Assembly: GCF_003240565.2 (NCBI RefSeq)
Contig: NZ_CP117260.1
Span: 238,268 to 302,267 of the forward strand
Direction: 5' to 3'
From: Rhizobium tumorigenes
Lineage (GTDB): Bacteria > Pseudomonadota > Alphaproteobacteria > Rhizobiales > Rhizobiaceae
Length of the DNA: 64,000 bases
Shown here piece after piece: positions 45,233 through 56,043 of the stretch; position 1 is the first letter of the stretch; each line of letters opens with the position of its first letter. The notes under the pieces are model-generated. The model saw only the letters and a program-made list of their open reading frames with translations. It made no database searches and was not told the DNA's origin. The translations under genes and the position numbers were made by a program.

Positions 45233-46846
45233 ATGTCTGACAATAAATTCTTCAACTGGACGTCTTCCGACGATGCCATGGTCGAGAACGCCATTCGCCG
45301 TGGTGCAAGCCGCCGCGATCTTCTGAAGATGATGATGGCCGGAGGCCTTGCCGCCACTGCCGGCAGCCTGATCCTCGGCCGCGCCAATAGCGCAATTGCC
45401 GCCATGTCTGTTTCCGGCGGATCGCTGAAGGCAGCCGGCTGGTCGGCCTCGACGGCAGATACGCTCGACCCGGCCAAGGCCTCGCTGTCGACCGACTATG
45501 TCCGTTGCTGCGCCTTCTACAACCGGCTGACGTTCCTCGACAAGGCCGGCGTAACGCAGATGGAACTTGCCCAAAGCGTCGAAAGCTCGGACGCCAAGGT
45601 CTGGACCGTCAAGCTGCGCAAGGGCGTCACGTTCCACGACGGCAAGACGCTGAAGGCCGCCGACGTCGTCTACTCGCTGAAGCGCCATCTCGACCCGGCC
45701 GTCGGATCGAAGGTCAATTCGATCGCCAAGCAGATGACCGGTTTCAAGGCCGTCGACGACCTCACCGTCGAGATCACGCTCGCCAGCCCAAATGCCGACC
45801 TGCCGACCATTCTCGCCATGCATCACTTCATGATCCTGGCCGACGGGACGACCGATTTCTCCAAGGCAAACGGCACCGGCGCGTTTGTTTGCGAAGTGTT
45901 CGAGCCCGGCGTGCGCTCGCTAGCCAGCAAGAACAAGAACTACTGGAAGCAGGGCGGTCCGCACCTCGACAGCTTCGAGTTCTTCGCCATCTCCGACGAT
46001 AGCGCCCGCGTCAATGCGCTGATTTCCGGCGACATCCAGCTCGCAGCCTCGATCAATCCGCGCTCCATGCGCCTGCTCGAAACCCAGCCCTCCGTCGCCA
46101 TCTCCAAGACGACATCGGGCAACTACACCAACCTCAACATGCGCCTCGACATGAACCCGGGCAACAAGGCCGACTTCGTCACCGGCATGAAGTACCTGCT
46201 CAACCGGGAGCAGATCCAGAAATCCGTGCTGCGCGGCCTGGCCGAGATCGGCAACGACCAGCCGATTTCCCCGGCCAGCATCTACTACAATGCCGATCTG
46301 AAGCCGAAAGCCTTCGACCCCGAAAAGGCCAAGTTCCACTTCCAGAAGGCCGGCGTGCTGGGCCAATCGATCCCCGTCGTTGCGTCGGATGCGGCTACCT
46401 CGTCGATCGACATGGCCATGGTCGCCCAGGCAGCCGGCGCCGAGATCGGCATGAAGCTCGACGTGCAGCGCGTTCCCTCTGATGGCTATTGGTCGAACTA
46501 TTGGCTGAAGGCGCCGATCCACTTCGGCAACATCAATCCACGCCCGACGCCGGATATCCTGTTCTCGCTCCTCTATTCCTCCGACGCCCCTTGGAACGAG
46601 AGCCAGTACAAGTCGCCCAAGTTCGACAAGATGATGATCGAAGCACGCGGCATGCTGGACCAGGCCAAGCGCAAGGAAATATACAATGCGTTGCAGGTGA
46701 TGATCGCGGAAGAAGCCGGCACCGCCATCCCCGCCTTCATCTCCAATGTCGACGCCATTTCCTCCAAGCTCAAGGGGCTGGAATCCAACCCGCTCGGCGG
46801 CATGATGGGATATGCGTTCGCGGAGTATGTCTGGCTCGAGGCCTAG
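45233..46846 (+). CDS. ABC transporter substrate-binding protein, family 5 (peptide/opine type), Tat-exported
   Basis: 537-residue family 5 (DppA/OppA-like) binding protein. A twin-arginine signal is present (ASRRDLLKMMMAGGLAATAG, cleavage after SAIA). Family motifs include LDPAKASLSTDYVRC, WTVKLRKGVTFHDGKTLKAADVVYSLKRH, split over several strands, and VNALISGDIQLA. ATG 45233 has AGGGG seven bases upstream; another ATG six bases earlier is too close. It captures a peptide, opine or similar cationic compound for the permeases and fused ATPase downstream, forming a complete importer. Confidence 0.92.
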   Translation: MSDNKFFNWTSSDDAMVENAIRRGASRRDLLKMMMAGGLAATAGSLILGRANSAIAAMSVSGGSLKAAGWSASTADTLDPAKASLSTDYVRCCAFYNRLTFLDKAGVTQMELAQSVESSDAKVWTVKLRKGVTFHDGKTLKAADVVYSLKRHLDPAVGSKVNSIAKQMTGFKAVDDLTVEITLASPNADLPTILAMHHFMILADGTTDFSKANGTGAFVCEVFEPGVRSLASKNKNYWKQGGPHLDSFEFFAISDDSARVNALISGDIQLAASINPRSMRLLETQPSVAISKTTSGNYTNLNMRLDMNPGNKADFVTGMKYLLNREQIQKSVLRGLAEIGNDQPISPASIYYNADLKPKAFDPEKAKFHFQKAGVLGQSIPVVASDAATSSIDMAMVAQAAGAEIGMKLDVQRVPSDGYWSNYWLKAPIHFGNINPRPTPDILFSLLYSSDAPWNESQYKSPKFDKMMIEARGMLDQAKRKEIYNALQVMIAEEAGTAIPAFISNVDAISSKLKGLESNPLGGMMGYAFAEYVWLEA

Positions 46847-46938
46847 CACCGCCATGAAGCCGGCCGGAGATCCATCGTGTCTCCGGCCTCCCTCCATGCT
46901 ACAGTGCTTTGAAAGCACCGTCCCCCTGCGGAGCGCCC

Positions 46939-47889
46939 ATGAACCTCCACGTCCTCGTGTTGGTGATCAACCGATTGCTCGTGGCTGTCGTCACCTTGCT
47001 GATCGTGTCCTTCACCGTGTTTTTCGCAACCGAGATGCTGCCGGGCGATGTCGCCCAGATCCTTCTCGGTCAGGCAGCGACACCGGAAGCCGTGGCGGGT
47101 CTGCGGACCGCGATGCATCTCGACGACCCTGCCTTCTACCGGTTTATCCACTGGCTCGGCGGTTTCGTCACCGGCGATCTCGGCATCTCCTATGCCAACA
47201 ACATGCCCATCGCAAAGCTGATCGGCCCGCGCTTCCTGAGCACGCTGAAACTGGCGACTGCTACCGCCCTGTTCTCCGTGCCGCTGGCCCTGACACTCGG
47301 CATAACCTCGGCGATTGCACGAGGCTCGATCTTCGACCGGATCGTCACCACGGTGACCATCGCGGTGATCTCCGTGCCCGAATTCATGGTCGCGACATCA
47401 GCCGTACTCGTCTTCGCGGTCTATCTGAAGTGGCTTCCGGCGCTCTCCTTCGCCAACGAGGTCCACAGCTTCGGCGAGCTTCTGCGGGTCTTTGCCATGC
47501 CGGTGATCACGCTGAGCTTCGTCATATCGGCGCAGATGATCCGCATGACGCGGGCAGCGGTGATCGAAACGCTGGGAACGCCCTACATCGAAATGGCGCT
47601 TCTGAAGGGAGCATCGCGAACGCGGATCGTATTGAAGCATGCGCTTCCCAACGCGCTTGGACCAATCGTCAATGCCGTCGCGCTGTCGCTTTCCTACCTG
47701 CTCGGCGGCGTCATCATCGTCGAGACGATCTTCAACTATCCCGGCATTGCCAAAATGATGGTGGATGCAGTGGCGACGCGCGACCTCCCGCTCATCCAGA
47801 CCTGTTCGATGATCTTCTGTTTCGGTTACCTGATCCTGATCACGATTGCCGACATCATCGCCATCATGTCCAACCCGAGGCTGCGCTGA
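46939..47889 (+). CDS. ABC transporter permease, DppB-like
   Basis: 316-residue permease. An N-terminal membrane helix (VAVVTLLIVSFTVFFATEML) is followed by the family motif PGDVAQILLGQAATPE, then further membrane segments. The EAA-type loop EMALLKGASRTRIVLKHALPN is typical of DppB. ATG 46939 follows GCGGAGCGCCC. It partners with the DppC-like protein encoded two bases downstream. Exact cargo unknown. Confidence 0.92.
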   Translation: MNLHVLVLVINRLLVAVVTLLIVSFTVFFATEMLPGDVAQILLGQAATPEAVAGLRTAMHLDDPAFYRFIHWLGGFVTGDLGISYANNMPIAKLIGPRFLSTLKLATATALFSVPLALTLGITSAIARGSIFDRIVTTVTIAVISVPEFMVATSAVLVFAVYLKWLPALSFANEVHSFGELLRVFAMPVITLSFVISAQMIRMTRAAVIETLGTPYIEMALLKGASRTRIVLKHALPNALGPIVNAVALSLSYLLGGVIIVETIFNYPGIAKMMVDAVATRDLPLIQTCSMIFCFGYLILITIADIIAIMSNPRLR

Positions 47890-47891
47890 CC

Positions 47892-48734
47892 ATGGCAAAT
47901 TTCTCCGTATCCCCGGCACGTTTCGGCTACCGATTCAACATCGTCGGCATCCTCGGGCTGACCATCATCCTCGCCTGGGCACTGGTCGCTATTTTTGCGC
48001 CCCTGCTGATCCCCTATTCGATCGGCGATATCGTCGACTACGACTACTTCGGACCGATCTCGGCAAAATTTCTGCTCGGCACTGATTATCTCGGCCGAGA
48101 CATCCTGTCGCGTATCCTGATGGGCGCGCGCTACACTGTGGGCATATCGCTTGCCGCCGTGGCTGTCGCATGTTTCACCGGCGTTGCGCTCGGCATGAGT
48201 GCCGCCGTTGCCGGAGGATGGTTCGACACGTGCCTCTCCCGGCTTCTCGACGCCTTGAGCTCTATTCCGAGCAAGCTTTTCGGGCTCGTCGTCGTTGCCG
48301 CTGTCGGCTCCTCCATACCGGTGCTCATTGTCACCCTGGCCGTGATCTACACGCCGGGCGCCTATCGCTTCAGCCGGGCGCTCGCCGTCAACATCAATAC
48401 GATGGACTATGTCACTGTCGCTCGGGCCCGGGGCGAGAAGACCATCTACCTGATCGGCTCGGAAATCCTGCCGAACATCCTCGGTCCCGTGCTTGCCGAT
48501 CTCGGCCTGCGCTTCGTGTTCATTGTCCTGCTGCTTTCCGGCCTGTCCTTCCTCGGCCTCGGCGTTCAGCCGCCGAACGCCGACTGGGGCGCTCTTGTGC
48601 GCGAAAACATCGGCGGTCTGCCTTTTGCAGCCCCTGCGGTGATCTTCCCGTCGATCGCCATCGCCAGCCTCACCATCAGCGTCAATCTTCTGATCGACAA
48701 CCTGCCGCATAAAATCAGAGACCGGAGCATGTGA
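47892..48734 (+). CDS. ABC transporter permease, DppC-like
   Basis: 280-residue permease with the DppC N-terminal helix (ILGLTIILAWALVAIFAPLL), the LLGTDYLGRDILSRIL block shared by DppC/OppC, and the EAA loop YVTVARARGEKTIYLIGSEI. The ATG at 47892 lies two bases after the DppB-like gene; the same frame is open far upstream only as a shadow of that gene. Its stop codon overlaps the ATG of the ATPase gene by one base (TGATG), so the three genes are translationally linked. Confidence 0.92.
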   Translation: MANFSVSPARFGYRFNIVGILGLTIILAWALVAIFAPLLIPYSIGDIVDYDYFGPISAKFLLGTDYLGRDILSRILMGARYTVGISLAAVAVACFTGVALGMSAAVAGGWFDTCLSRLLDALSSIPSKLFGLVVVAAVGSSIPVLIVTLAVIYTPGAYRFSRALAVNINTMDYVTVARARGEKTIYLIGSEILPNILGPVLADLGLRFVFIVLLLSGLSFLGLGVQPPNADWGALVRENIGGLPFAAPAVIFPSIAIASLTISVNLLIDNLPHKIRDRSM

Positions 48735-50395
48735 TGGCAAACCTCGTCGAAGTCCGCAATCTCGAGGTCGAAGCAAAGACCGATGCCAACCGTACCGTGG
48801 CGATCATCCGCGGTGTCAGTTTCGATATTGCCGAGGGCGAGATCGTCGCGCTGATCGGCGAAAGCGGCTCGGGCAAGACGACCATTGCTCTGACGATGAT
48901 GGGCCATACGCGTCCGGGCTGTCGCATCAGCGGCGGTTCGGTCATATTGTCCGGCCAAGACATGGCCTCCCTGCCCGAAAAGCGCCTCGCCAGCCTGCGT
49001 GGCACGGAAGTCGCATACGTGCCGCAAAGTGCTGCCGCAGCCTTCAATCCGGCCCAGACGATCATGGATCAGGTGATCGAGGTCGTGCGCATCCACAAGC
49101 TGATGCCAATCGACCAGGCCCGCTCGCGGGCGGTCGAACTGTTCAAGGCGCTGGCCCTGCCGGAAGCCGAGACCATCGGCGCGCGCTATCCGCACCAGGT
49201 CTCCGGCGGCCAGTTGCAGCGGCTCTCGGCCGCGATGGCGCTGATCGGCAATCCGAAGCTGGTGATCTTCGACGAACCCACGACGGCGCTCGATGTGACG
49301 ACACAGATCGATGTGCTCAGGGCCTTCAAGTCGGTGATGAAAAAGGGCGGCCTTGCCGGCGTCTATGTGTCCCACGACCTCGCCGTCGTTGCCCAGATCG
49401 CCGATCGCATCGTCGTTCTGAAGGAAGGGGAAATCCAGGAAATCGGCAAAACGGCGCAAATCCTGGCATCGCCGCAGCACCCCTACACTCGCCAACTCGT
49501 GGCAGCCTTCAAGCCGACCCTGCGGATCCCTCCTGCCCCTGTAGAGCAGGCCGCGCGACAGCCGCTGCTCGAAGTGGATGCGTTGTCTGCCGGCTACGGC
49601 CCGATCCAGTCGAATGGATTGCCGCTGGCGCTGGCGGTGAAATCCGTCAGCCTGAAACTCGATTACGGCCAGAACCTCGGCATCGTTGGGGAATCCGGCT
49701 GCGGAAAGTCGACACTGGCCCGGGCAATTGCCGGCATCCTGGCGCCGGCGTCCGGCCATATCATTTTCGACGGCAAGGAACTGGCGCTCAGCGCTGCGAA
49801 CCGCCGTCGCGACGAATTGCGCAAGCTGCAGATCGTCTTCCAGTTTGCAGACACCGCGCTCAACCCATCCAAATCCATTTCGGACATTCTGGAGCGACCG
49901 CTTGCCTTCTATCACGGCATGGCGAAGGGCCAGCGGCAGGCCCGCGTCGATCAGCTGCTCGACATGGTGCATCTGCCGCGCGGCGTGAAATACCGGCGTC
50001 CTGCCGAGTTGTCGGGCGGGCAGAAACAGCGCATCAATCTGGCACGAGCGCTTGCTGCCGAGCCAAAACTCATCCTTTGCGACGAGATCACCTCGGCCCT
50101 CGACACGGTCGTGGCTGCGGCGATCATCGATCTGCTGAAAGAGCTTCAGACCGAGCTCGGGCTTTCCTATATCTTCATCAGCCACGATCTGTCGGTCGTG
50201 CAGGCGATCTGCGACGAGATCGCGGTGATGTATGCCGGCGAAAAGATCGAACAGATGGCCCCGTCCGAGTTCGGCAATCCCGACGGACATCCCTATTCGC
50301 GGCTCCTCTATTCCTCAGTGCCGAAGCTCGATCCCACCTGGCTAGACAGCCTCGAGCGGGACCCTGAACTTGTTGCGGCCTTTGCAAAGCGCTGA
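48734..50395 (+). CDS. Fused dipeptide/oligopeptide ABC ATPase (DppD-DppF type)
   Basis: 553-residue protein with two ATPase domains in one chain. First domain: Walker A GESGSGKTT (residues 42-50), signature VSGGQLQRLSAAMAL, Walker B VIFDEPTTALDV. Second domain: Walker A GESGCGKST starting at Gly319, signature LSGGQKQRINLARAL, Walker B LILCDEITSALD, where Pro of the usual DEP is replaced by Ile. Fused DppDF proteins are common in peptide importers of proteobacteria. ATG 48734 has GGAG six bases upstream. It completes the importer with the binding protein and two permeases encoded before it; the Lrp gene follows convergently. Confidence 0.92.
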   Translation: MANLVEVRNLEVEAKTDANRTVAIIRGVSFDIAEGEIVALIGESGSGKTTIALTMMGHTRPGCRISGGSVILSGQDMASLPEKRLASLRGTEVAYVPQSAAAAFNPAQTIMDQVIEVVRIHKLMPIDQARSRAVELFKALALPEAETIGARYPHQVSGGQLQRLSAAMALIGNPKLVIFDEPTTALDVTTQIDVLRAFKSVMKKGGLAGVYVSHDLAVVAQIADRIVVLKEGEIQEIGKTAQILASPQHPYTRQLVAAFKPTLRIPPAPVEQAARQPLLEVDALSAGYGPIQSNGLPLALAVKSVSLKLDYGQNLGIVGESGCGKSTLARAIAGILAPASGHIIFDGKELALSAANRRRDELRKLQIVFQFADTALNPSKSISDILERPLAFYHGMAKGQRQARVDQLLDMVHLPRGVKYRRPAELSGGQKQRINLARALAAEPKLILCDEITSALDTVVAAAIIDLLKELQTELGLSYIFISHDLSVVQAICDEIAVMYAGEKIEQMAPSEFGNPDGHPYSRLLYSSVPKLDPTWLDSLERDPELVAAFAKR

Positions 50396-50398
50396 GGG

Positions 50399-50875
50399 TT
50401 ACATCGGGAAAAGGCTGGTCAGAGGCATATGCGACCGGGTGATCGGCGATTTCAGCACGACGAAGCTGAAATATTTGTCGATGCCGATATCCATATCGAT
50501 GAGGCGTTCCATGATCGTCTGGTATTCGGTGATGCTGCCGGTGACGAACTTGATGAGATAATCGTATCCCCCCGATACCAGATGGCACTCGATGACGGAA
50601 TCGACCTTCTCGATCGCCGCCAGAAACCGGGCGAAATCGATCTGCCGGTGGTTCTTCAAAGTCACTTCCGTGAAAACGGTTAGGGTCTGGCCGAGCTTGG
50701 CAACGTTGATCTGCGCCGAATAGCTGACGATATAGCCTTCCGCCTGCAGCTTCTTGACCCGCATCAGGCAGGGACTGGGCGACAGGTTGACCAGATCCGC
50801 CAGCTCCACATTGGTGATGCGGCCGTTCTTCTGCAGTTCGGAGAGAATCTTGATGTCGATCCGGTCGAGTTTCAT
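50399..50875 (-). CDS. Lrp/AsnC-family transcriptional regulator
   Basis: 158-residue feast/famine regulator. The N-terminal helix-turn-helix is LDRIDIKILSELQKNGRITN followed by LADLVNLSPSPCLMRVKKL. The C-terminal RAM ligand-binding domain includes TVFTEVTLKNH and ECHLVSGGYDYLIKFV. It should sense an amino acid and control the neighbouring catabolic and transport genes, most directly the divergent FAD oxidase gene at 51114. ATG 50875 has GGAG six bases upstream. Its 3' end converges with the ATPase gene with three bases between. Confidence 0.93.
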   Translation of the reverse strand: MKLDRIDIKILSELQKNGRITNVELADLVNLSPSPCLMRVKKLQAEGYIVSYSAQINVAKLGQTLTVFTEVTLKNHRQIDFARFLAAIEKVDSVIECHLVSGGYDYLIKFVTGSITEYQTIMERLIDMDIGIDKYFSFVVLKSPITRSHMPLTSLFPM

Positions 50876-51113
50876 CAGCGCTCCATGCCGTCCGGTGCTC
50901 ATTCACCGCGCTTGCCGCAGCATATTATGCGGAATGAAAAATGCATCAAGCCAGGCAAGGCCGCTCTCGCCCTCCAGATCGCGCAATTTACAAGTTAAGC
51001 AGAATAATCTTCCAGGGACGGCAGTCTCGCCATGAAATGCTGATTGGCCATGCTCTGCGGCAAACGCTAACGCAAGCCTCTGGCTATAATTATGTCTTCA
51101 TTGGAGAAATCGC

Positions 51114-52439
51114 ATGCCTGCGCCGCTTTTGAAGATCGAGACAACCCCGGATTTGCCTGCGGAAGCGGATGTCGTCGTCATCGGCGGAGGCGTCGTCGGC
51201 GTATTCTCGGCATATTATCTCGCCCGTCGCGGCTTTCGCGTCGCACTTGTTGAAAAGGGCTACATCGGTGCGGAGCAATCCAGCCGAAACTGGGGATGGT
51301 GCCGCCAGCAAAATCGAGATGCCCGCGAATTGCCGATGGCCACGAAAAGTCTCGCCCTGTGGGACAAGCTTGCCGGCGATCTCGGCGAGGACGTCGGCTT
51401 TACCAGGTGCGGGCTGCTTTATCTGAGCGACAACGAAGCCGAGATAGCCGGCTGGGCCCGTTGGCGCGATTTTGCGGCAACCGTCGGGGTCACGACGCAC
51501 GTGCTGACCGCGGATGAGGCCACGCAGCGCGGACAAGCAACCGGCAAGCGCTGGAAAGGCGGCGTCTTTTCGCCGACCGACGGCATCGCCGACCCGTCCC
51601 GTGCCGCACCGTTCGTCGCACGCGGTATCATTGCGGCCGGAGGCTCCGTCCACCAGCTCTGTGCTGCGCGGGGCGTTGAAACCGAAGCCGGGCGCGTCAG
51701 CGGCGTGATCACCGAGGCCGGCACGATCCGAACAAAGACCGTGGTGCTGGCCGGTGGCGCCTGGGCCTCCTCCTTCTGCCGCCAGCTCGGCATCCGCTTT
51801 CCGCAAGCCTCGGTCCGGTCGTCTATCCTGTCGGTCGGACCGGGCGCCGAAGGCATTCCCGATGCGCTTCACACTGCCGAGGTTTCGGTGACGCGCCGGG
51901 GCAATGGCGGTTACACGCTGGCCATCAGCGGCCGCGCGCGTGTCGATCCAACGGCGCAACAGATGCGCTTTGCCCGGGAGTTCGTGCCGATGTTTGCCAA
52001 GCGCCGCCGCAGCCTGGCGCTGGGCGGGACCGAGGGATGGCGATCGGGACACGAGAGCGTCACGAAATGGCGGCTCGATGCCCCGACCCCGATGGAGAGA
52101 AATCGCGTCCTCGATCCGACGCCGGATCGCTCGCAGATCGACGAGACGCTGCGGCGGGCCCGAAAGTTGCTGCCGGGACTAAAGGATATCAGGCAGGAGA
52201 GCGCCTGGGCCGGCTATATCGACAGCACGCCGGACGGGGTTCCCGCCATCGGCGAAATTGCGAGCCTCCCCGGGCTGATCCTCGCGGCCGGCCTCAGCGG
52301 ACATGGCTTCGGCATTGGACCGGGCGCCGGCCATCTGGTGGCTGACATCGTTGCCGGAACGCCGCCGCTGGTAGACCCGGTGCCTTACGACCCCGCGCGG
52401 CTGAGCAAATCGGTCTGGGGCAAGGTCGCCGACTTCTGA
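51114..52439 (+). CDS. FAD-dependent oxidoreductase, DadA-like amino-acid/opine oxidase
   Basis: 441-residue DAO-superfamily flavoprotein. The FAD motif VVIGGGVVGVFSAYYLARRG begins near residue 21, with EKGYIGAEQSSRNWGWCRQQ following, the segment where sarcosine- and D-amino-acid oxidases bind flavin. The C-terminus shows YIDSTPDGVPAIGE and AAGLSGHGFGIGPGAGH. It likely deaminates an N-substituted or D-amino acid. It diverges from the Lrp gene (238-base gap), the usual arrangement for Lrp-regulated amino-acid catabolism. Related in fold but not closely to the oxidase at 39642. Confidence 0.88.
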   Translation: MPAPLLKIETTPDLPAEADVVVIGGGVVGVFSAYYLARRGFRVALVEKGYIGAEQSSRNWGWCRQQNRDARELPMATKSLALWDKLAGDLGEDVGFTRCGLLYLSDNEAEIAGWARWRDFAATVGVTTHVLTADEATQRGQATGKRWKGGVFSPTDGIADPSRAAPFVARGIIAAGGSVHQLCAARGVETEAGRVSGVITEAGTIRTKTVVLAGGAWASSFCRQLGIRFPQASVRSSILSVGPGAEGIPDALHTAEVSVTRRGNGGYTLAISGRARVDPTAQQMRFAREFVPMFAKRRRSLALGGTEGWRSGHESVTKWRLDAPTPMERNRVLDPTPDRSQIDETLRRARKLLPGLKDIRQESAWAGYIDSTPDGVPAIGEIASLPGLILAAGLSGHGFGIGPGAGHLVADIVAGTPPLVDPVPYDPARLSKSVWGKVADF

Positions 52440-52461
52440 GCCTGCCGACGACACGGTGTGC

Positions 52462-53490
52462 TCAGCGCGACACGACCCAGTTTTGCCACTCGCCGCCGCT
52501 GCCGTGGAACACGTTGAGATCGATCTTGCCACGCACGCCGTCCGTCAGGCCGGAGCCGGAATATTGCCAGAACAGCCATTTGCGCCCGGGATAGAGTTCC
52601 GACGGATGAGCGGCAACGGAGCGCAGCCAGAAGGGATAATCCAGCAGTTCGCCCTGCAGGTTGTCACGGTAGAAATCCGGCGCCGTGTAGATGATCGGCC
52701 GGCGGCCATAATGGCGCTCCAGCTTCTCGGCGAAGACCTGGATCTTTTCGAGCACTTTTGCCCGTGAAATCCGCTGCTTGCAGGCCGATTGACCGTTCCA
52801 TTCGACATCGATGACGGGCGGCAGCGCATTGGCCTCGCGGGGTACGTTGCGGATGAACCAGTCGGCCTGCTCGCCGGCGGTGCGGCACCAGTAGAAGAAG
52901 TGGTAGGCGCCGCGGCGCACGCCGGCTTCCTTGGCCTTGCGCCAGTTGGTCTTGAACATCGGGTCGAGATGATCGCCGCCATCGGTAGCCTTGATATAGG
53001 CGAAGTTCGCTCCTTGCGTGCGCAGCCGGTCCCAGTCGATATCGCCCTGCCAGCGCGAAACGTCGACGCCGTGGACCTCGAGCTTGCGCGGGTTGGATCG
53101 ACCGAAATTCATCGGCTTGGCATCCCTGAACCGATGGCCGTAGATCTGCCCGGCGGAACGGGCGGCCGTTGGCATCTCCGGCATAGCCATCGCCACCTGG
53201 AGTGCCGGCCGCGAGCCCGGCACTGGCAGGCCGATGTTGCCGGAAGGGGAGGCAAAGCCCAATGGTTCGGGCAATGCCCCTGCCAAATTCGACTGCCCGC
53301 GCGCGGCCATGACCTTCGGCGCGGACTGCCCGACATTTGCCGGCGGCACCACAGCCGATGGTCGGGTGATCGAACCCGTCGTCTCCTGTGAGGGGACAGC
53401 GGCGGCTGCTGGCTCAGGCGCCGAACGCGATGTGCAGCCGGACAAAAGCACGCAGGCCGAGACGATTGCTGACAAAATGAATGAACGCAT
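52462..53490 (-). CDS. Glycoside hydrolase family 25 lysozyme-like lipoprotein
   Basis: 342-residue protein. The N-terminus has a lipoprotein signal (ILSAIVSACVLLSGC, lipid-modified Cys after LLSG) followed by about 120 proline/alanine-rich linker residues. The GH25 domain begins at HGVDVSRWQGDIDWD, with the catalytic Asp-x-Glu in PPVIDVEWNGQ, and ends with WLFWQYSGSGLTDGV. It would cleave peptidoglycan between MurNAc and GlcNAc at the outer membrane. The start is set at the Met before the signal; the frame continues 20 codons upstream. Confidence 0.88.
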   Translation of the reverse strand: MRSFILSAIVSACVLLSGCTSRSAPEPAAAAVPSQETTGSITRPSAVVPPANVGQSAPKVMAARGQSNLAGALPEPLGFASPSGNIGLPVPGSRPALQVAMAMPEMPTAARSAGQIYGHRFRDAKPMNFGRSNPRKLEVHGVDVSRWQGDIDWDRLRTQGANFAYIKATDGGDHLDPMFKTNWRKAKEAGVRRGAYHFFYWCRTAGEQADWFIRNVPREANALPPVIDVEWNGQSACKQRISRAKVLEKIQVFAEKLERHYGRRPIIYTAPDFYRDNLQGELLDYPFWLRSVAAHPSELYPGRKWLFWQYSGSGLTDGVRGKIDLNVFHGSGGEWQNWVVSR

Positions 53491-53711
53491 GAGAACCCGT
53501 ACGCAAGACAATCGCCCATGGAGACGGGCGAATGACCGCGCCGGCGCCAATTACTAACGCCAGATTAGCAAAAAAGACTGAATGCGATCTTTACGCAGCA
53601 GACATTTGCATTGTTCCTCGCACCGCAAAGCGAGGTATCTCGTTCAACATTGCGTCATCCGCCCGACAATGCTCTCCATTTAGATATTCGTGTCCGAAAG
53701 TCTGCAGGCCG

Positions 53712-55602
<1,891 letters not shown>

Positions 55603-55740
55603 CCCTCATTCCTGTGCCCGTCACAGGAATCCAGCCGCCCAAGTCTTTGGGCGACAGACACTTTCCTTCACCAACAGAGAGTCCTCTCACCGCGCAGACG
55701 CGCCGTGACTGGATTCCTGTGACGAGCACAGGAATGAGGG
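55603..55740. repeat. Nested palindromic intergenic repeat (32-bp inverted arms)
   Basis: The arms at 55603-55634 and 55709-55740 are inverted copies over 32 bases with one mismatch. Each arm is itself a hairpin (ATTCCTGTG with CACAGGAAT). The 74-base centre adds a third stem (CGCCCAA with TTGGGCG). This architecture matches the mosaic palindromic elements scattered through Rhizobiaceae genomes. The open frames that run through it encode only translated repeat and should not be annotated as genes. Confidence 0.8.
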
Positions 55741-56043
55741 AAGTGGTGAGCATCCCATGCCAGGTCGGACCTTCGAGGGTTCGGCAATTATGGATATATG
55801 TTTCATTGGGTTCGGGCGCTGGGATACGCTTCATTTTCCAGTGCCTTTCTCAATTTGCATCCCGCTCCCTCGTTCCTGACCCGTCACACTCGCCCCTCCC
55901 CTGCTCTCTCGCCCTGCCGGGGGAAAGTGTGGAGAAAGTGCGGGTGGGGCGCGATTGGCGGCTTGTTCAATGGTGCGGGCGGCAATAGCATCTGGGTCCC
56001 TGCGGTCTGCAGGCCAGGCTTTACCATGCAAGGAACAGAACCG
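55741..56043. other. Intergenic region upstream of the flavin monooxygenase
   Basis: 303 bases with no gene or clear signal. The frame of the downstream gene is open through it, but the translated sequence is low-complexity and unlike the family. Confidence 0.6.

Noticed and set aside
48566..50290. Long minus-strand open frame (574 codons)
   Set aside because: Antisense to the fused DppDF ATPase gene, whose motifs are unmistakable; the antisense translation is low in hydrophobic structure.
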